From Micromonospora violae (GTDB lineage Bacteria; Actinomycetota; Actinomycetes; Mycobacteriales; Micromonosporaceae): a stretch of DNA of 64,000 bases. Positions 37,516 through 46,192 of the stretch are shown in pieces. The notes below the pieces were generated by a model that had not been told where the DNA came from, made no database searches, and worked only from the letters and a program-made list of their open reading frames with translations. The first letter of the stretch is position 1. Each line of letters starts with the position of its first letter. The DNA is taken from NCBI RefSeq assembly GCF_004217135.1, contig NZ_SHKK01000001.1, positions 5,704,001 through 5,768,000 of the forward strand, in the 5' to 3' direction. A program made the position numbers and the translations under genes.

Positions 37516-38397
37516 ATGCGGATTGGCATCGTGATCCTGCCGGACCAGCGGTGGTCGGAGGCGCAGCGTCGCTGGCGGCAGGTCGACGAGTGGGGCTTCG
37601 ACCATGCCTGGACGTACGACCACCTGGGTTGGCGGGACCTGGTCGACGGCCCGTGGTTCGACTCGATGGCCACGTTGACCGTCGCCGCCACGGTGACCTC
37701 GCGAATTCGGTTGGGCACCCTGGTGGCGTCGCCGAACTTCCGGCACCCGGCCGCGTTCGCCCGGCAGATCACCACGGTGGACGACGTCTCGGCCGGTCGG
37801 CTGCTGCTCGGCCTGGGCGCGGGCGGCATCGGCTTCGACTCGGCGGTGCTGGGCGGTGAGACGCTGCCCCCGCGGCAGCGGGTCGACCGGTTCGCTGAGT
37901 TCACCGAACTGCTGGACCTGATCCTGCGGGAGGACGGCACCACCTGGCGGGGTGACTGGTTCTCCGCCGTGGACGCCCGCAACAACCCCGGCTGCGTGCA
38001 GCAGCCCCGGGTGCCGTTCGTGGTGGCGGCCAACGGGCCCCGGTCGATGCGGTTGGTGGCCCGCTTCGGGCAGGGGTGGGTGACCACCGGCACCGGGGAC
38101 GACACCGACCTGTCGGGTTGGTGGGCCAGCGTGGCGGCGTTGTCTCTGCGGATGGACCGCACCCTCGACGAGGCGGGCCGCGATCCGGCCAGCCTGGACC
38201 GTTACCTCTCGCTGGACGCGGCACCGGTCTTCTCGTTGAGCAGCGCCGATTTCTTCGCCGATCAGGTGGGCCGGGCAATCGAGTTGGGCTTCACCGACGT
38301 GGTGACGCACTGGCCGCGCGCCAGCAGTTGGTACGCCGGTGACGAGGCCGTCCTGGTGGACGTGGCGACGCGGCTGCTGCCACAACTGCGCGGCTGA
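37516..38397 (+). CDS. F420-dependent LLM-class oxidoreductase
   Basis: A 293-residue luciferase-like TIM-barrel protein. Motifs are AWTYDHLGW, RIRLGTLVASPNFRHPA, FARQITTVDDVSAGRLLLGLGAG (split over two turns), and VPFVVAANGPRSMRLVARFG. These enzymes use F420 or FMN for reductions or oxidations; the substrate is unknown. TAGGCT lies 7 nt before the ATG, suggesting a leaderless transcript. Confidence 0.87.
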   Translation: MRIGIVILPDQRWSEAQRRWRQVDEWGFDHAWTYDHLGWRDLVDGPWFDSMATLTVAATVTSRIRLGTLVASPNFRHPAAFARQITTVDDVSAGRLLLGLGAGGIGFDSAVLGGETLPPRQRVDRFAEFTELLDLILREDGTTWRGDWFSAVDARNNPGCVQQPRVPFVVAANGPRSMRLVARFGQGWVTTGTGDDTDLSGWWASVAALSLRMDRTLDEAGRDPASLDRYLSLDAAPVFSLSSADFFADQVGRAIELGFTDVVTHWPRASSWYAGDEAVLVDVATRLLPQLRG

Positions 38398-38422
38398 CGC
38401 CGCCCCACCCGCCGCAGCCGCG
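38389..38422. terminator. Hairpin after the LLM oxidoreductase
   Basis: An 8-bp stem (CGCGGCTG with CAGCCGCG) overlaps the stop codon of the gene and lies between convergent genes. Confidence 0.4.
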
Positions 38423-38459
38423 CCGCGTCCGCCGCACCTACCCGGCTCGGGCTGCCGGG

Positions 38460-38891
38460 TCAGGTGCCGAGGTCGCCGCTGGCCACACCGCCCTCGCCGC
38501 CGGAGACCAGCCGGAAGCGGAGGCAGACGATGGGGGTGTCGTCGTCGACCGGGGTGCCGAGCCTCGCCCAGTAGGCCGAGTGCCCGGCCCGCCACTCCTC
38601 GATCGAGCGGTCGCCCTCGCCCTCGGCGCGGGCGAAGTCCCAGGGCACGTCGGCGAAGCGGACCACCTCGACTCCGGCGATCTCCACGACGCCGGCCAGT
38701 GCGTTGTTGTCGTCGACCAGGGCCAGGCGTTCGCCGACGTGCTCCAGCTCCTCGCCCTCTTCCGCGTACTCGGCGAGCCGGCCGGCCGTCGCGGTCTTCA
38801 CGCCGGCCAGCACCAGGGTGTTGAGGGTTGCCCGCAGCTCGCCGGGGGTGCCGAGGGCGAGGGCGCGCAGTTCACCGATCCGTGGCCACAT
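38460..38891 (-). CDS. ASCH-domain protein
   Basis: A 143-residue protein with the ASCH (PUA-like) fold: LVLAGVKTATAGRLAEY, ERLALVDDNNALAGVVEI, VPWDFARAEGEGDRSIEEW and ending VCLRFRLV. ASCH proteins bind RNA or modified nucleosides, and some hydrolyse N4-acetylcytidine. Start is the ATG at 38891; TAGCCT 7 nt upstream may be the -10 box of a leaderless message. Confidence 0.83.
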   Translation of the reverse strand: MWPRIGELRALALGTPGELRATLNTLVLAGVKTATAGRLAEYAEEGEELEHVGERLALVDDNNALAGVVEIAGVEVVRFADVPWDFARAEGEGDRSIEEWRAGHSAYWARLGTPVDDDTPIVCLRFRLVSGGEGGVASGDLGT

Positions 38892-38948
38892 CCTGCCGAG
38901 GCTAGGCCAGTGCGACCCGGACCGCCGTCGCAATACGCGTCTCCCCGC

Positions 38949-39995
38949 TCAGATCAGCTGGCCGGCGTAGCCGGGTGCGGTGAGGAGTCGGTCGTCACCA
39001 CTGGCCGCGTGCACGTCGAGGATCGCGTCGGCAAGCTTCACCACGTGCTCGTCGCCGTGCCGGGCCGCGCGGGCGAAGACCTCGGCCGGCGTCGCGGGGG
39101 CCACGGTCGGTGGCGCGATGCCGTCGATCGGGGCGTACACGGAGGTCATGGCGGCCGTCGCGGCCCAGGCCGCGGCGAGGCTCGGCGCCCACAGATCCTG
39201 GTCCAGTGCCGGCAGGGTACGCAGCACGGCGGTCGGCGCGGTGACCGCGTGCACCAGCATGACCGGCGCGGCGTGCCCGAAGCGCAGGTAGTCCAGGCTG
39301 GCGCGGTGCACCAGCGTGGCGAGCCCGCGCTCCGTCTCGGCCGGGCTGCGCGCGGGGCGCAGCGTCGCGAGTGCCGGCTCCCACCGGGGTACGCCGGGAA
39401 GCCGGCCCAACCGATCCCGGACGCCCCCGGTCTGGTCGTCGATCCGGGGCAGCCCGGCCAGCGCGGCCGCCACGTCGATGTCGTCGGTGCCCGGCCGGTG
39501 CGTCTCCGCGGCGAACAGTTGGTCGGTGCCGGGGATCGGCTGCCAGCGGGCCGCCCAGTAGCCGAGGGCCTGACCCAGCTCGGTGAGCCGCTGCCGGTTC
39601 TCGCTGTCCCGGTCGAGCGCGCGGACGGCGTGCCCGACCCTGATCACACCGTGTGTGGCGCCAGCGGCGATGCCCGGCAGCAGCCGGGGCCACCAGGTGC
39701 CGAGCACCTGGCGCCACGGATGTTCGCGCAGTTGCCGGTCGAAGTAGGTCAGCCAGTCACCGGCGCGCTTCGGATCACCCAGCGCTGACCGCCAGTCGTC
39801 GATCGGGTGCAGACCGCGGGGCACCTCGTCGAGGCGGTCGAGGTACTCGTCGAGCCAGCGGTGCACCCGGTGCGGGTGCCCGTGTCGGACCAACGCTTCG
39901 ACGGCCATCGGTCCGTGGTTGGAGAGCCAGCCCTGATATTCCGGTCCGGTGCGGTGCAGCCGCTCGTACGCCTCTTCGAGGATCCCGTCGCTCAT
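38949..39995 (-). CDS. Questin oxidase-like (DUF4243) protein
   Basis: A 348-residue protein like fungal questin oxidase (GedK-type Baeyer-Villiger enzyme). Histidine-rich segments are LSNHGPMAVEALVRHGHP, GATHGVIRVGHAVRAL, and FGHAAPVMLVHAV. Bacterial members are uncharacterised, so substrate and cofactor are unknown. It lies alone between the ASCH gene and the phosphoribosyltransferase gene. Confidence 0.78.
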   Translation of the reverse strand: MSDGILEEAYERLHRTGPEYQGWLSNHGPMAVEALVRHGHPHRVHRWLDEYLDRLDEVPRGLHPIDDWRSALGDPKRAGDWLTYFDRQLREHPWRQVLGTWWPRLLPGIAAGATHGVIRVGHAVRALDRDSENRQRLTELGQALGYWAARWQPIPGTDQLFAAETHRPGTDDIDVAAALAGLPRIDDQTGGVRDRLGRLPGVPRWEPALATLRPARSPAETERGLATLVHRASLDYLRFGHAAPVMLVHAVTAPTAVLRTLPALDQDLWAPSLAAAWAATAAMTSVYAPIDGIAPPTVAPATPAEVFARAARHGDEHVVKLADAILDVHAASGDDRLLTAPGYAGQLI

Positions 39996-40028
39996 TCGCC
40001 GATCGTCGGTGTTGAACCTTGCTTCAGG

Positions 40029-40580
40029 TCAAGTCGGCAGATCCGCCGCGTCGATCAGGCCGGTGATCCGTAGGTCGGTGGCGACGTCGGGCGGGCAGTC
40101 CACGGCCACCACGGCGGTGCCCAGCACCTCGGCGCCCCGCGCGGCGCAGATGTCGTAGAGGGCGTGTAGCTGCGCGCCGGTACGCACCCAGTCGTCGACC
40201 ACCAGCACCCGGTCGTCGGGGCCGAGGTGCCGGTCGCGTACGGCGAGGTCGACCCGTCGGCCCCGGTAGTCGGGTGGGCTCTGCGCCCAGGTCAGCGGCC
40301 CGGCCGGCAGTCGCCCGTCGCCGGGTTTGTGGGCGGCCACGAAGCCGACCCCGAGGGCGGTGGCGGCCAACGGCCCGAGCAGCAGCCCGGTGACGGCGGG
40401 CGCGAGCACCACCGTGGGCCGGGCGGCCCGGTACGGCGCCACCAGGGCCGGCCCCAGTTCGGCCAGCACCGTCGGGTCCCGCCACCAACCGGAGATGTCG
40501 CTGACCAGGTGACTGGTGCCCGGGCCGGGGTCGATCCACTGGAACAGGGCGGCCAGGCGTTCGGTCAGCTCAGCGGGCAT
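40029..40580 (-). CDS. Phosphoribosyltransferase-family protein
   Basis: A 183-residue type I phosphoribosyltransferase fold with the PRPP loop [14 protein letters not shown] (one D replaced by W relative to the usual DDxxTTG) and the segment [20 protein letters not shown]. Close to adenine phosphoribosyltransferase in layout, but the altered loop makes a base substrate uncertain. The ATG at 40580 is chosen with AGGATG upstream; a further start at 40637 is possible. Confidence 0.75.
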   Translation of the reverse strand: MPAELTERLAALFQWIDPGPGTSHLVSDISGWWRDPTVLAELGPALVAPYRAARPTVVLAPAVTGLLLGPLAATALGVGFVAAHKPGDGRLPAGPLTWAQSPPDYRGRRVDLAVRDRHLGPDDRVLVVDDWVRTGAQLHALYDICAARGAEVLGTAVVAVDCPPDVATDLRITGLIDAADLPT

Positions 40581-40698
40581 CTGCTCATCCTGGGGCACGG
40601 GCGGTGGGCGTGGCGGCACCCGGGCCAGCTGGCCCACCCGGGGTCGTATGATCGGCTACACGTACCTGGGCAAATACGGGCATACCACAATGATCAGG

Positions 40699-40729
40699 TT
40701 GACGTCCGAAGTACTTCTCTCGTTACGGT
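40699..40729 (+). promoter_or_regulatory. Candidate promoter of the RlpA-like gene
   Basis: TTGACG (40699-40704) and TACGGT (40724-40729), spacing 19 bp, lie 39 bp before the GTG. Confidence 0.4.
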
Positions 40730-40767
40730 CCGACCCGGTTTGTTCAGACGACGAAAGGACCGGGCCG

Positions 40768-41394
40768 GTGGCAGGCAGGCACTCCCGTACCCGCATCTTC
40801 TCCTCCCCGGCGGGCATCGTGGCCACCGCGGCGGTCGGCGTCGCCCTCGCCGTCGGGGGCACTGTCGGTGCCGTGCAGCTGACCTCCGGCTCCGACCAGT
40901 CGGGGCAGACGGCTCTCGAACTCACCCCGACCACCGCCGCGAGCAGCCTCACCCCCAGCTCACCGAGCGTCAGCGCCTCGCCCAGCGCGACCGCCAGCCC
41001 GTCGGCGACCCGGTCGCAGCAGGCCGCCTCCCGGGGCCGGGACCGGACCGCGTCGCCCAAGCCGAAACCGAAGCCGACCATCAAGAAGACCACGGCCTCG
41101 GTGAAGGTGCTGGAGAGCGGCTCGTGCGGCGCCTCGTTCTACTCTGACGGGCAGCTCACCGCGAACGGCGAGTCGTTCAACCCCAACGCGCTGACCGCCG
41201 CGCACAAGACGCTGCCGTTCAACACCAAGGTTCGGGTGACCAACCCGGCCAACGGCAAGTCGGTGACGGTGCGGATCAACGACCGCGGCCCGTTCATCGA
41301 CGGCCGCTGCCTGGACCTCTCCCGGGCCGCCTTCGCCACCATCGCCTCGGTCGACGTGGGCGCGCTCACCGTCCGCTACGAGGTCCTCGGCTGA
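40768..41394 (+). CDS. RlpA-like double-psi beta-barrel protein
   Basis: A 208-residue exported protein. The N-terminus has a hydrophobic signal/anchor (about 13-33), then a Ser/Thr/Pro-rich and Lys/Pro linker (about 45-112), and a C-terminal double-psi beta-barrel with [38 protein letters not shown] and [13 protein letters not shown]. The catalytic-type Asp in NDRGPF is present. RlpA proteins cleave denuded glycan; this domain also occurs in Rpf-like resuscitation factors. The GTG has AAGGA at good spacing. Confidence 0.87.
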   Translation: MAGRHSRTRIFSSPAGIVATAAVGVALAVGGTVGAVQLTSGSDQSGQTALELTPTTAASSLTPSSPSVSASPSATASPSATRSQQAASRGRDRTASPKPKPKPTIKKTTASVKVLESGSCGASFYSDGQLTANGESFNPNALTAAHKTLPFNTKVRVTNPANGKSVTVRINDRGPFIDGRCLDLSRAAFATIASVDVGALTVRYEVLG

Positions 41395-41597
41395 CCGGGA
41401 CTGGCGACGTCGATTCGGCCGGCCGACTGGGCCGGCCGGACAGAACCTGCTCGGACGACGGGTCAGGTTCATTCACGGGTTCACCCGGATCAGGCAAACT
41501 GTCCCTCGTACCCACGCGACTCCTCCAGTCGGGCCGTCGCCCGCTGAGCCCCGGATCCCGCGCCGGCCTCGGCGCGGCCCTCGTTCTGCTCGCGATC

Positions 41598-42623
41598 GTG
41601 TCGGCGATGGAGGCGGCTGACGGCCGCAAGGTGCACTACGTCGCGCTCCTGGCGGCCGCGCCGGTTCTCGCCGCCGCCCTGGCGTCGTGGCTGGTGGTCC
41701 TGGGGGTGGGTGTCGCGGCGACAGTGATCGGCGTCGGCTTCGCGCTGATCGCGCCGAAGGTCTCGCTGGCCACCTCGGTCAACGTTGTCGCGGTCGTGCT
41801 CGTCACCGGGTTGGCGGTGGCGGTGGCGTGGGTTCGGCAGCGGCAGGCCGAGCGGATCGTCGAGCTGACCAAGCTCGCCGCGGTGGCCCAGCAGGCGGTG
41901 TTGCGCCCGCTCGGGCCGCAGGTGGGCACCCTCTCGGTCGCGGGACGCTACATCTCGTCGACCGCGACGGCCGAGATCGGTGGCGACCTGTACGAGGCGA
42001 TCGACACGCCCTACGGCGTACGGATGATCATCGGTGACGTGCGGGGCAAGGGCCTGGACGCGGTTCGGTTGGCCAGCATCGTGCTCGGTTCCTACCGGCA
42101 CGTGGCGTACGAGCGGTCCGACCTGCGGGCCGTCGTCGCCGACCTGGACCGCGCGGTGGCGCGCAACGTCGGCGACGAGGACTTCGTCACCGCGGCGTTG
42201 GTCGAGGAGCGCGGCGGCACCCTCACGATCGTCAACTGCGGGCATCCGCCGCCGCTGCTGCTGCGCCGGGGCGCGGTGATCCCGCTGGAACCGCCGGCTC
42301 CGGCACCTCCGCTGGGGTTCATGCCGGTGGTCCGTCCCCGGGTCGAACGCCTGGAGCCCGGGGATCGGCTGCTGCTGTTCACGGACGGCCTCGGCGAGGC
42401 GCGGCGCGACGGCGAGTTCTTCCCCACCGCCGACCGGGCCTGGCGACTGCTCGGCCACGGCACGGTCGCCGACGGGCTGGCGTCGCTGGAGACCGCCCTG
42501 GTCGAGTGGGTCCATGGTCGGCTCGATGACGACATCGCGCTGGTCCTCATGGAGTATGTCGGTGCGCGTACCGGCGCGGCCGTGGCCGTCCCGAGCTGGG
42601 AGGTCGGGGCCGCCGACGGCTGA
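41598..42623 (+). CDS. PP2C/SpoIIE-type phosphatase with membrane domain
   Basis: At least 341 residues. The N-terminus has two to three membrane segments, then a linker helix and a PPM/SpoIIE phosphatase domain with AEIGGDLYEA, MIIGDVRGKGLDA, NCGHPPPLLL and LLLFTDGLGEARR, plus DDIALVLM. The family dephosphorylates anti-anti-sigma proteins. GTG 41598 lacks a ribosome-binding site, and the frame stays open upstream with an extra hydrophobic stretch (GLGAALVLLAIV), so the true start is probably earlier, perhaps CTG at 41499. Confidence 0.83.
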   Translation: MSAMEAADGRKVHYVALLAAAPVLAAALASWLVVLGVGVAATVIGVGFALIAPKVSLATSVNVVAVVLVTGLAVAVAWVRQRQAERIVELTKLAAVAQQAVLRPLGPQVGTLSVAGRYISSTATAEIGGDLYEAIDTPYGVRMIIGDVRGKGLDAVRLASIVLGSYRHVAYERSDLRAVVADLDRAVARNVGDEDFVTAALVEERGGTLTIVNCGHPPPLLLRRGAVIPLEPPAPAPPLGFMPVVRPRVERLEPGDRLLLFTDGLGEARRDGEFFPTADRAWRLLGHGTVADGLASLETALVEWVHGRLDDDIALVLMEYVGARTGAAVAVPSWEVGAADG

Positions 42624-42696
42624 GCTCGGCCGGCGTACCCAGGAGTGTGTAATCGCCGTCACTTGGGTGATCCGCTTGTCGCTGCCTACCCACGAG

Positions 42697-42725
42697 TAAT
42701 ACAGTCGGGGTTACTGATCGGTAAC
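42697..42725 (+). promoter_or_regulatory. Promoter and palindromic operator of the acyl-CoA dehydrogenase gene
   Basis: TAATAC (42697-42702) resembles a -10 box. GTTACTGATCGGTAAC (42710-42725) lies at the expected transcription start and has the same GTTAC-N6-GTAAC form as the site before the EtfD-like gene. A TetR-type repressor is the likely ligand; which one is not visible here. Confidence 0.55.
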
Positions 42726-42752
42726 ACCTGTCCGGAAGCGGGGCCAGCGAGC

Positions 42753-44609
42753 ATGACCCACTACAAGAGCAACCTGCGGGATCTCGAGTTCAACCTGTTC
42801 GAGGTCTTCGGGGCGGACCGGGCGTTCGGCCAGGATCCGTACTCGGATCTCGACACCGACACCGCCCGCAGCTTCCTCGCTGAGGTGGACCGCCTCGCCC
42901 GCGAGGACCTGGCCGCCAGCTACACGGACAGTGACCGCAATCCGCCGGTCTTCGACCCAGCCACGCACACCGCGCCGCTGCCGGAGTCGTTCAAGAAGTC
43001 CTACCAGGCGTTCATGGAATCCGAGTTCTGGCGCCTGGACCTGCCGCCGGCGCTGGGCGGCACCAACGCGCCGCGTGCCCTCTGGTGGGCGCTCGCCGAA
43101 CTGGTGCTCGGCTCGAACGCGCCGGTCTGGATGTACGCCTCCGGCCCGTCCTTCGCGCACGTGCTGCACGTCGAGGGCAACGAGCGGCAGAAGCGGTGGG
43201 CCAAGCTCTTCATCGACAAGCAGTGGGGTTCCACGATGGTGCTCACCGAGCCGGATGCCGGCTCGGACGTGGGCGCGGGCCGCACCCGGGCGATCCAGCA
43301 GCCCGACGGCAGCTGGCACATCGAGGGCGTGAAGCGCTTCATCACCTCGGGTGAGCACGACCTGAGCGACAACATCGTGCACTACGTGCTGGCCCGCCCG
43401 GTCGGCGTGGAGGGCGTCGGTGGCCCCGGCACCAAGGGCCTGTCGCTCTTCGTGGTGCCGAAGTTCCACTTCGACGAGACCACCGGCGAGTTGGGCGAGC
43501 GCAACGGCGTCTACGCCACCAACGTCGAGCACAAGATGGGCCTGAAGGTCTCCAACACCTGCGAGGTGACCTTCGGCGAGCACGGCGTGCCGGCCAAGGG
43601 TTGGCTGCTGGGTGACCGGCACGACGGCATCCGGCAGATGTTCATGATCATCGAGTACGCCCGGATGATGGTCGGCACCAAGGCCATCGCCACCCTCTCC
43701 ACCGGTTACCTCAACGCGCTCGAGTACGCGAAGAACCGGGTGCAGGGCGCCGACCTGATCCAGCAGGCGGACAAGACGGCCCCCCGGGTCACCATCACCC
43801 ACCACCCGGACGTGCGGCGCTCGCTGCTGCTGCAGAAGTCGTACGCCGAGGGCCTTCGCGCTCTGGTCCTCTACACCGCCACCTGGCAGGACAAGGTCGC
43901 GCTGGCCGAGGCCGCCGGCGACGAGAAGGCCACCAAGCTGGCCAAGCGCGTCAACGACCTGCTGCTGCCGCTGGTCAAGGGCGTCGGCTCGGAGCGGGCG
44001 TACGAGCTGCTCGGGCACGAGGCCCTGCAGACCTTCGGCGGCTCCGGGTTCCTCCAGGACTACCCGCTGGAGCAGTACGTCCGCGACGCCAAGATCGACA
44101 CCCTGTACGAGGGCACCACCGCCATCCAGAGTCTCGACCTGATCTTCCGCAAGATCGTTCGGGACAACGGCAAGGCGATGCTGGCGGTCTCCGGCGAGAT
44201 CCAGGAGTTCATCACCTCCGAGGCGGGCAACGGCCAGCTCAAGGAGGAGCGGCAGGCGCTCGGCAAGGCGCTGGCCGAGATCCAGAACATCCTCGGCGTG
44301 CTGACCGGTTGGCTGGGCGAGGCGCAGGGCGGCGACGCCCGCGCGCTCTACAAGGTCGGGCTGAGCAGCCGGCGGTTCCTGTTGGCGATCGGCGACCTGG
44401 TGGTCGGCTGGCTGCTTCAGCGGCAGGCCGACGTGGCGCTGAAGGCGCTCGCCGGTGAGGTCTCCGCCAGCGACAAGGCGTTCTACACCGGCAAGGTGGC
44501 CGCTGCCCGGTTCTTCGCCCGCGAGGTGCTGCCCCGCATCGGCGCCGACCGGCGGATCATCGAGGGTGCCGACCTCGACATCATGGACCTCCCGGAGGAG
44601 GCCTTCTGA
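42753..44609 (+). CDS. FadE5-like acyl-CoA dehydrogenase
   Basis: A 618-residue acyl-CoA dehydrogenase of the long FadE5/AidB-like branch, with N-terminal extension, FAD-binding segments [16 protein letters not shown] and [11 protein letters not shown], and the catalytic glutamate region [16 protein letters not shown]. FadE5 of mycobacteria oxidises C4-C22 acyl-CoAs. The ATG at 42753 fits the family start ([20 protein letters not shown]). Electrons would pass through ETF to an EtfD-type protein, and both genes share an operator. Confidence 0.92.
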   Translation: MTHYKSNLRDLEFNLFEVFGADRAFGQDPYSDLDTDTARSFLAEVDRLAREDLAASYTDSDRNPPVFDPATHTAPLPESFKKSYQAFMESEFWRLDLPPALGGTNAPRALWWALAELVLGSNAPVWMYASGPSFAHVLHVEGNERQKRWAKLFIDKQWGSTMVLTEPDAGSDVGAGRTRAIQQPDGSWHIEGVKRFITSGEHDLSDNIVHYVLARPVGVEGVGGPGTKGLSLFVVPKFHFDETTGELGERNGVYATNVEHKMGLKVSNTCEVTFGEHGVPAKGWLLGDRHDGIRQMFMIIEYARMMVGTKAIATLSTGYLNALEYAKNRVQGADLIQQADKTAPRVTITHHPDVRRSLLLQKSYAEGLRALVLYTATWQDKVALAEAAGDEKATKLAKRVNDLLLPLVKGVGSERAYELLGHEALQTFGGSGFLQDYPLEQYVRDAKIDTLYEGTTAIQSLDLIFRKIVRDNGKAMLAVSGEIQEFITSEAGNGQLKEERQALGKALAEIQNILGVLTGWLGEAQGGDARALYKVGLSSRRFLLAIGDLVVGWLLQRQADVALKALAGEVSASDKAFYTGKVAAARFFAREVLPRIGADRRIIEGADLDIMDLPEEAF

Positions 44610-44629
44610 GCGCGCCACGGCACGTCTGA

Positions 44630-44657
44630 CCGTTCCGGGTCGCACCACCCGGAACGG
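44630..44657 (+). terminator. First terminator after the acyl-CoA dehydrogenase gene
   Basis: Perfect 11-bp stem (30-40 with 47-57), 6-nt loop. Confidence 0.75.
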
Positions 44658-44693
44658 CCACGGCCGGTGGGGCTCACGCCCCGCCGGCCGTGG
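44658..44693 (+). terminator. Second terminator, directly after the first
   Basis: A 16-bp stem (58-73 with 78-93, one T/G pair) with a 4-nt loop, forming a tandem terminator. Confidence 0.8.
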
Positions 44694-44821
44694 TCGTCCC
44701 ACCCCGGCGGCTGGCACGTATTGGCCGAGCCCGGTCGGGTATGCCGGTGGCGTGGCGGGTAACCGTCGCGTGACCTCGAAAGGGAACGCCCAGAGCCACC
44801 GCACGGGGGAGTGCAGCGCAC

Positions 44822-45091
44822 ATGGGTGTAGGAAGCGGCATTTTTCTCATCGCGATCGGCGCGATTCTGACCTTCGCGCTGAGAGCCAACGTCTGGTGGA
44901 TCGACGTACGGGCGGTCGGTTGGGTGTTCATCCTGGCCGGGCTGGCCGTACTGCTGACCACGCTCTGGTTCTGGCAGGACCGGCGCAAGCGGGCCCGGAC
45001 CCTCATCGTGGAGGAGAACCGGCTGTCTCATCCGACCGCGATGATGCCGCCACCGCCGGACCCGCCGCCGCCGACAGCGCCGCCGTCCTGA
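44822..45091 (+). CDS. DUF6458-type small membrane protein
   Basis: An 89-residue protein with two membrane segments (about 5-22 and 32-52). The pattern MGVGSGIFLIAIGAILTFAL, a W-rich loop, VGWVFILAGLAVLL, and a charged then Pro-rich tail is typical of DUF6458; function unknown. GGGGGAG lies 10 nt upstream. A close paralogue is at 45801-46091, on the other side of sixA. Confidence 0.82.
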   Translation: MGVGSGIFLIAIGAILTFALRANVWWIDVRAVGWVFILAGLAVLLTTLWFWQDRRKRARTLIVEENRLSHPTAMMPPPPDPPPPTAPPS

Positions 45092-45117
45092 TCCCGGCGC
45101 GACCTGGACGCGTACCC

Positions 45118-45152
45118 CTGAGCCACCTGCCGATCATCGGTGGGTGGCTCAG
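45118..45152. terminator. Bidirectional terminator between DUF6458 and SixA genes
   Basis: A 16-pair stem (18-33 with 37-52, two wobble pairs) with a 3-nt loop that reaches into the stop codon of the opposing gene. Confidence 0.75.
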
Positions 45153-45688
45153 CCGCGTGCGATGTGTCGGGCGGTGAGCGGTGCCCCCGCCCGGCTCACC
45201 TCCGCCCAGCCCAGCGGGCAGCGGTGCACCGCCAACTCGGCGGTGCGCAACCCCTCCTCGTCCGCACCCTCCGGGTCAAGGAGCGCGGAGAGCAGCGAGA
45301 TGCCCGGATTGTGGGCGATGAGCAGCGCGGTGCGGGCCGCCGGGTCCACCGTGCGCACCAACGACAACAACTCCTCCGGGTGCGCGTCGTACGCGCCCGG
45401 CTCATAACGGACGGTCGGACGCGGACCGGTCGGGCCACCCTCCGGCGGTGAACCGGTCATCCCCATCGCCACCCCGTGCCAGGTCTGCCGGGTGCGTCGG
45501 GCCGTCGAGCAGATCACCACGTCGGGCAGCAGCCCGTGGTGCGCCAACCAGGCGCCCGCCGTGGCCGCGTCGGCGTTTCCGCGTGCGCTGAGTGGGCGTT
45601 CGGCGTCGTCCGCCGCGTCGTTGCCCTGCTCAGCCTTCGCGTGCCGCAGCAACACCAGTGTCCGCGTGTCGGGGTCGGCGTCCGTCAT
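45149..45688 (-). CDS. SixA-like histidine phosphatase
   Basis: A 179-residue protein of the phosphohistidine phosphatase family, with the RHG motif in LVLLRHAKAE, the second phosphate-binding segment CSTARRTRQTW and the second histidine in ALLIAHNPGIS. Such proteins remove phosphate from histidine phosphocarriers, small phosphate esters or phosphoproteins. It stands alone on the minus strand between two DUF6458 genes. Confidence 0.87.
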   Translation of the reverse strand: MTDADPDTRTLVLLRHAKAEQGNDAADDAERPLSARGNADAATAGAWLAHHGLLPDVVICSTARRTRQTWHGVAMGMTGSPPEGGPTGPRPTVRYEPGAYDAHPEELLSLVRTVDPAARTALLIAHNPGISLLSALLDPEGADEEGLRTAELAVHRCPLGWAEVSRAGAPLTARHIARG

Positions 45689-45800
45689 GCCCTCAGCTTG
45701 CCCGATTGGCGATCTCCGTGCCGGGGTAAGTCGATGGATGCCGCACCCCTACCGACGGCCGCGGCGCGAGGTACGCCAGGTTAGAGCCGAGGAGCGAGAC

Positions 45801-46091
45801 ATGGGCATTGGTGGCAGCATCTTCCTGATCGCGTTAGGCGCGATCTTCGCGTTCGCCGTGGAGGCCGATCTGGGCTGGCTGGACCTGGCCGTGGTCGGCT
45901 GGGTGCTGATGCTGGCCGGCGTCGCCGGCCTGCTCGCCACCCTCTACTTCTGGAGCAGCCGCCGCCGCAGCACGGTGGTCGCCGCGCCGGTACGCGAGGA
46001 GCGCGTGGTGGCCGACCGGGTCGTGCCGGTCCAGGACGACCGGGTCACGCGGGAGTACCGCGAGGTGCGTCGGCCGGGCCGACCGGTCTGA
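45801..46091 (+). CDS. DUF6458-type small membrane protein, paralogue
   Basis: A 96-residue protein starting MGIGGSIFLIALGAIFAFAV, with two membrane segments and an Arg/Val-rich cytoplasmic tail. It is about two-thirds identical by eye to the protein at 44822-45091 over the membrane part. GAGGAG lies upstream of the ATG at 45801. Confidence 0.82.
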   Translation: MGIGGSIFLIALGAIFAFAVEADLGWLDLAVVGWVLMLAGVAGLLATLYFWSSRRRSTVVAAPVREERVVADRVVPVQDDRVTREYREVRRPGRPV

Positions 46092-46107
46092 CCCTCGCGC
46101 ACATACT

Positions 46108-46137
46108 CCGGGGTCCCGCAGCGTGGCGGGGCCCCGG
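46108..46137. terminator. Terminator between DUF6458 and trhA genes
   Basis: A 12-bp stem (08-19 with 26-37, one T/G) and 6-nt loop between convergent genes. Confidence 0.7.
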
Positions 46138-46192
46138 CTCGCGCATGCTCAGGGGTCGCCACCTCGCGCGGCGTCGGCCCGAGGGCCGCCGC

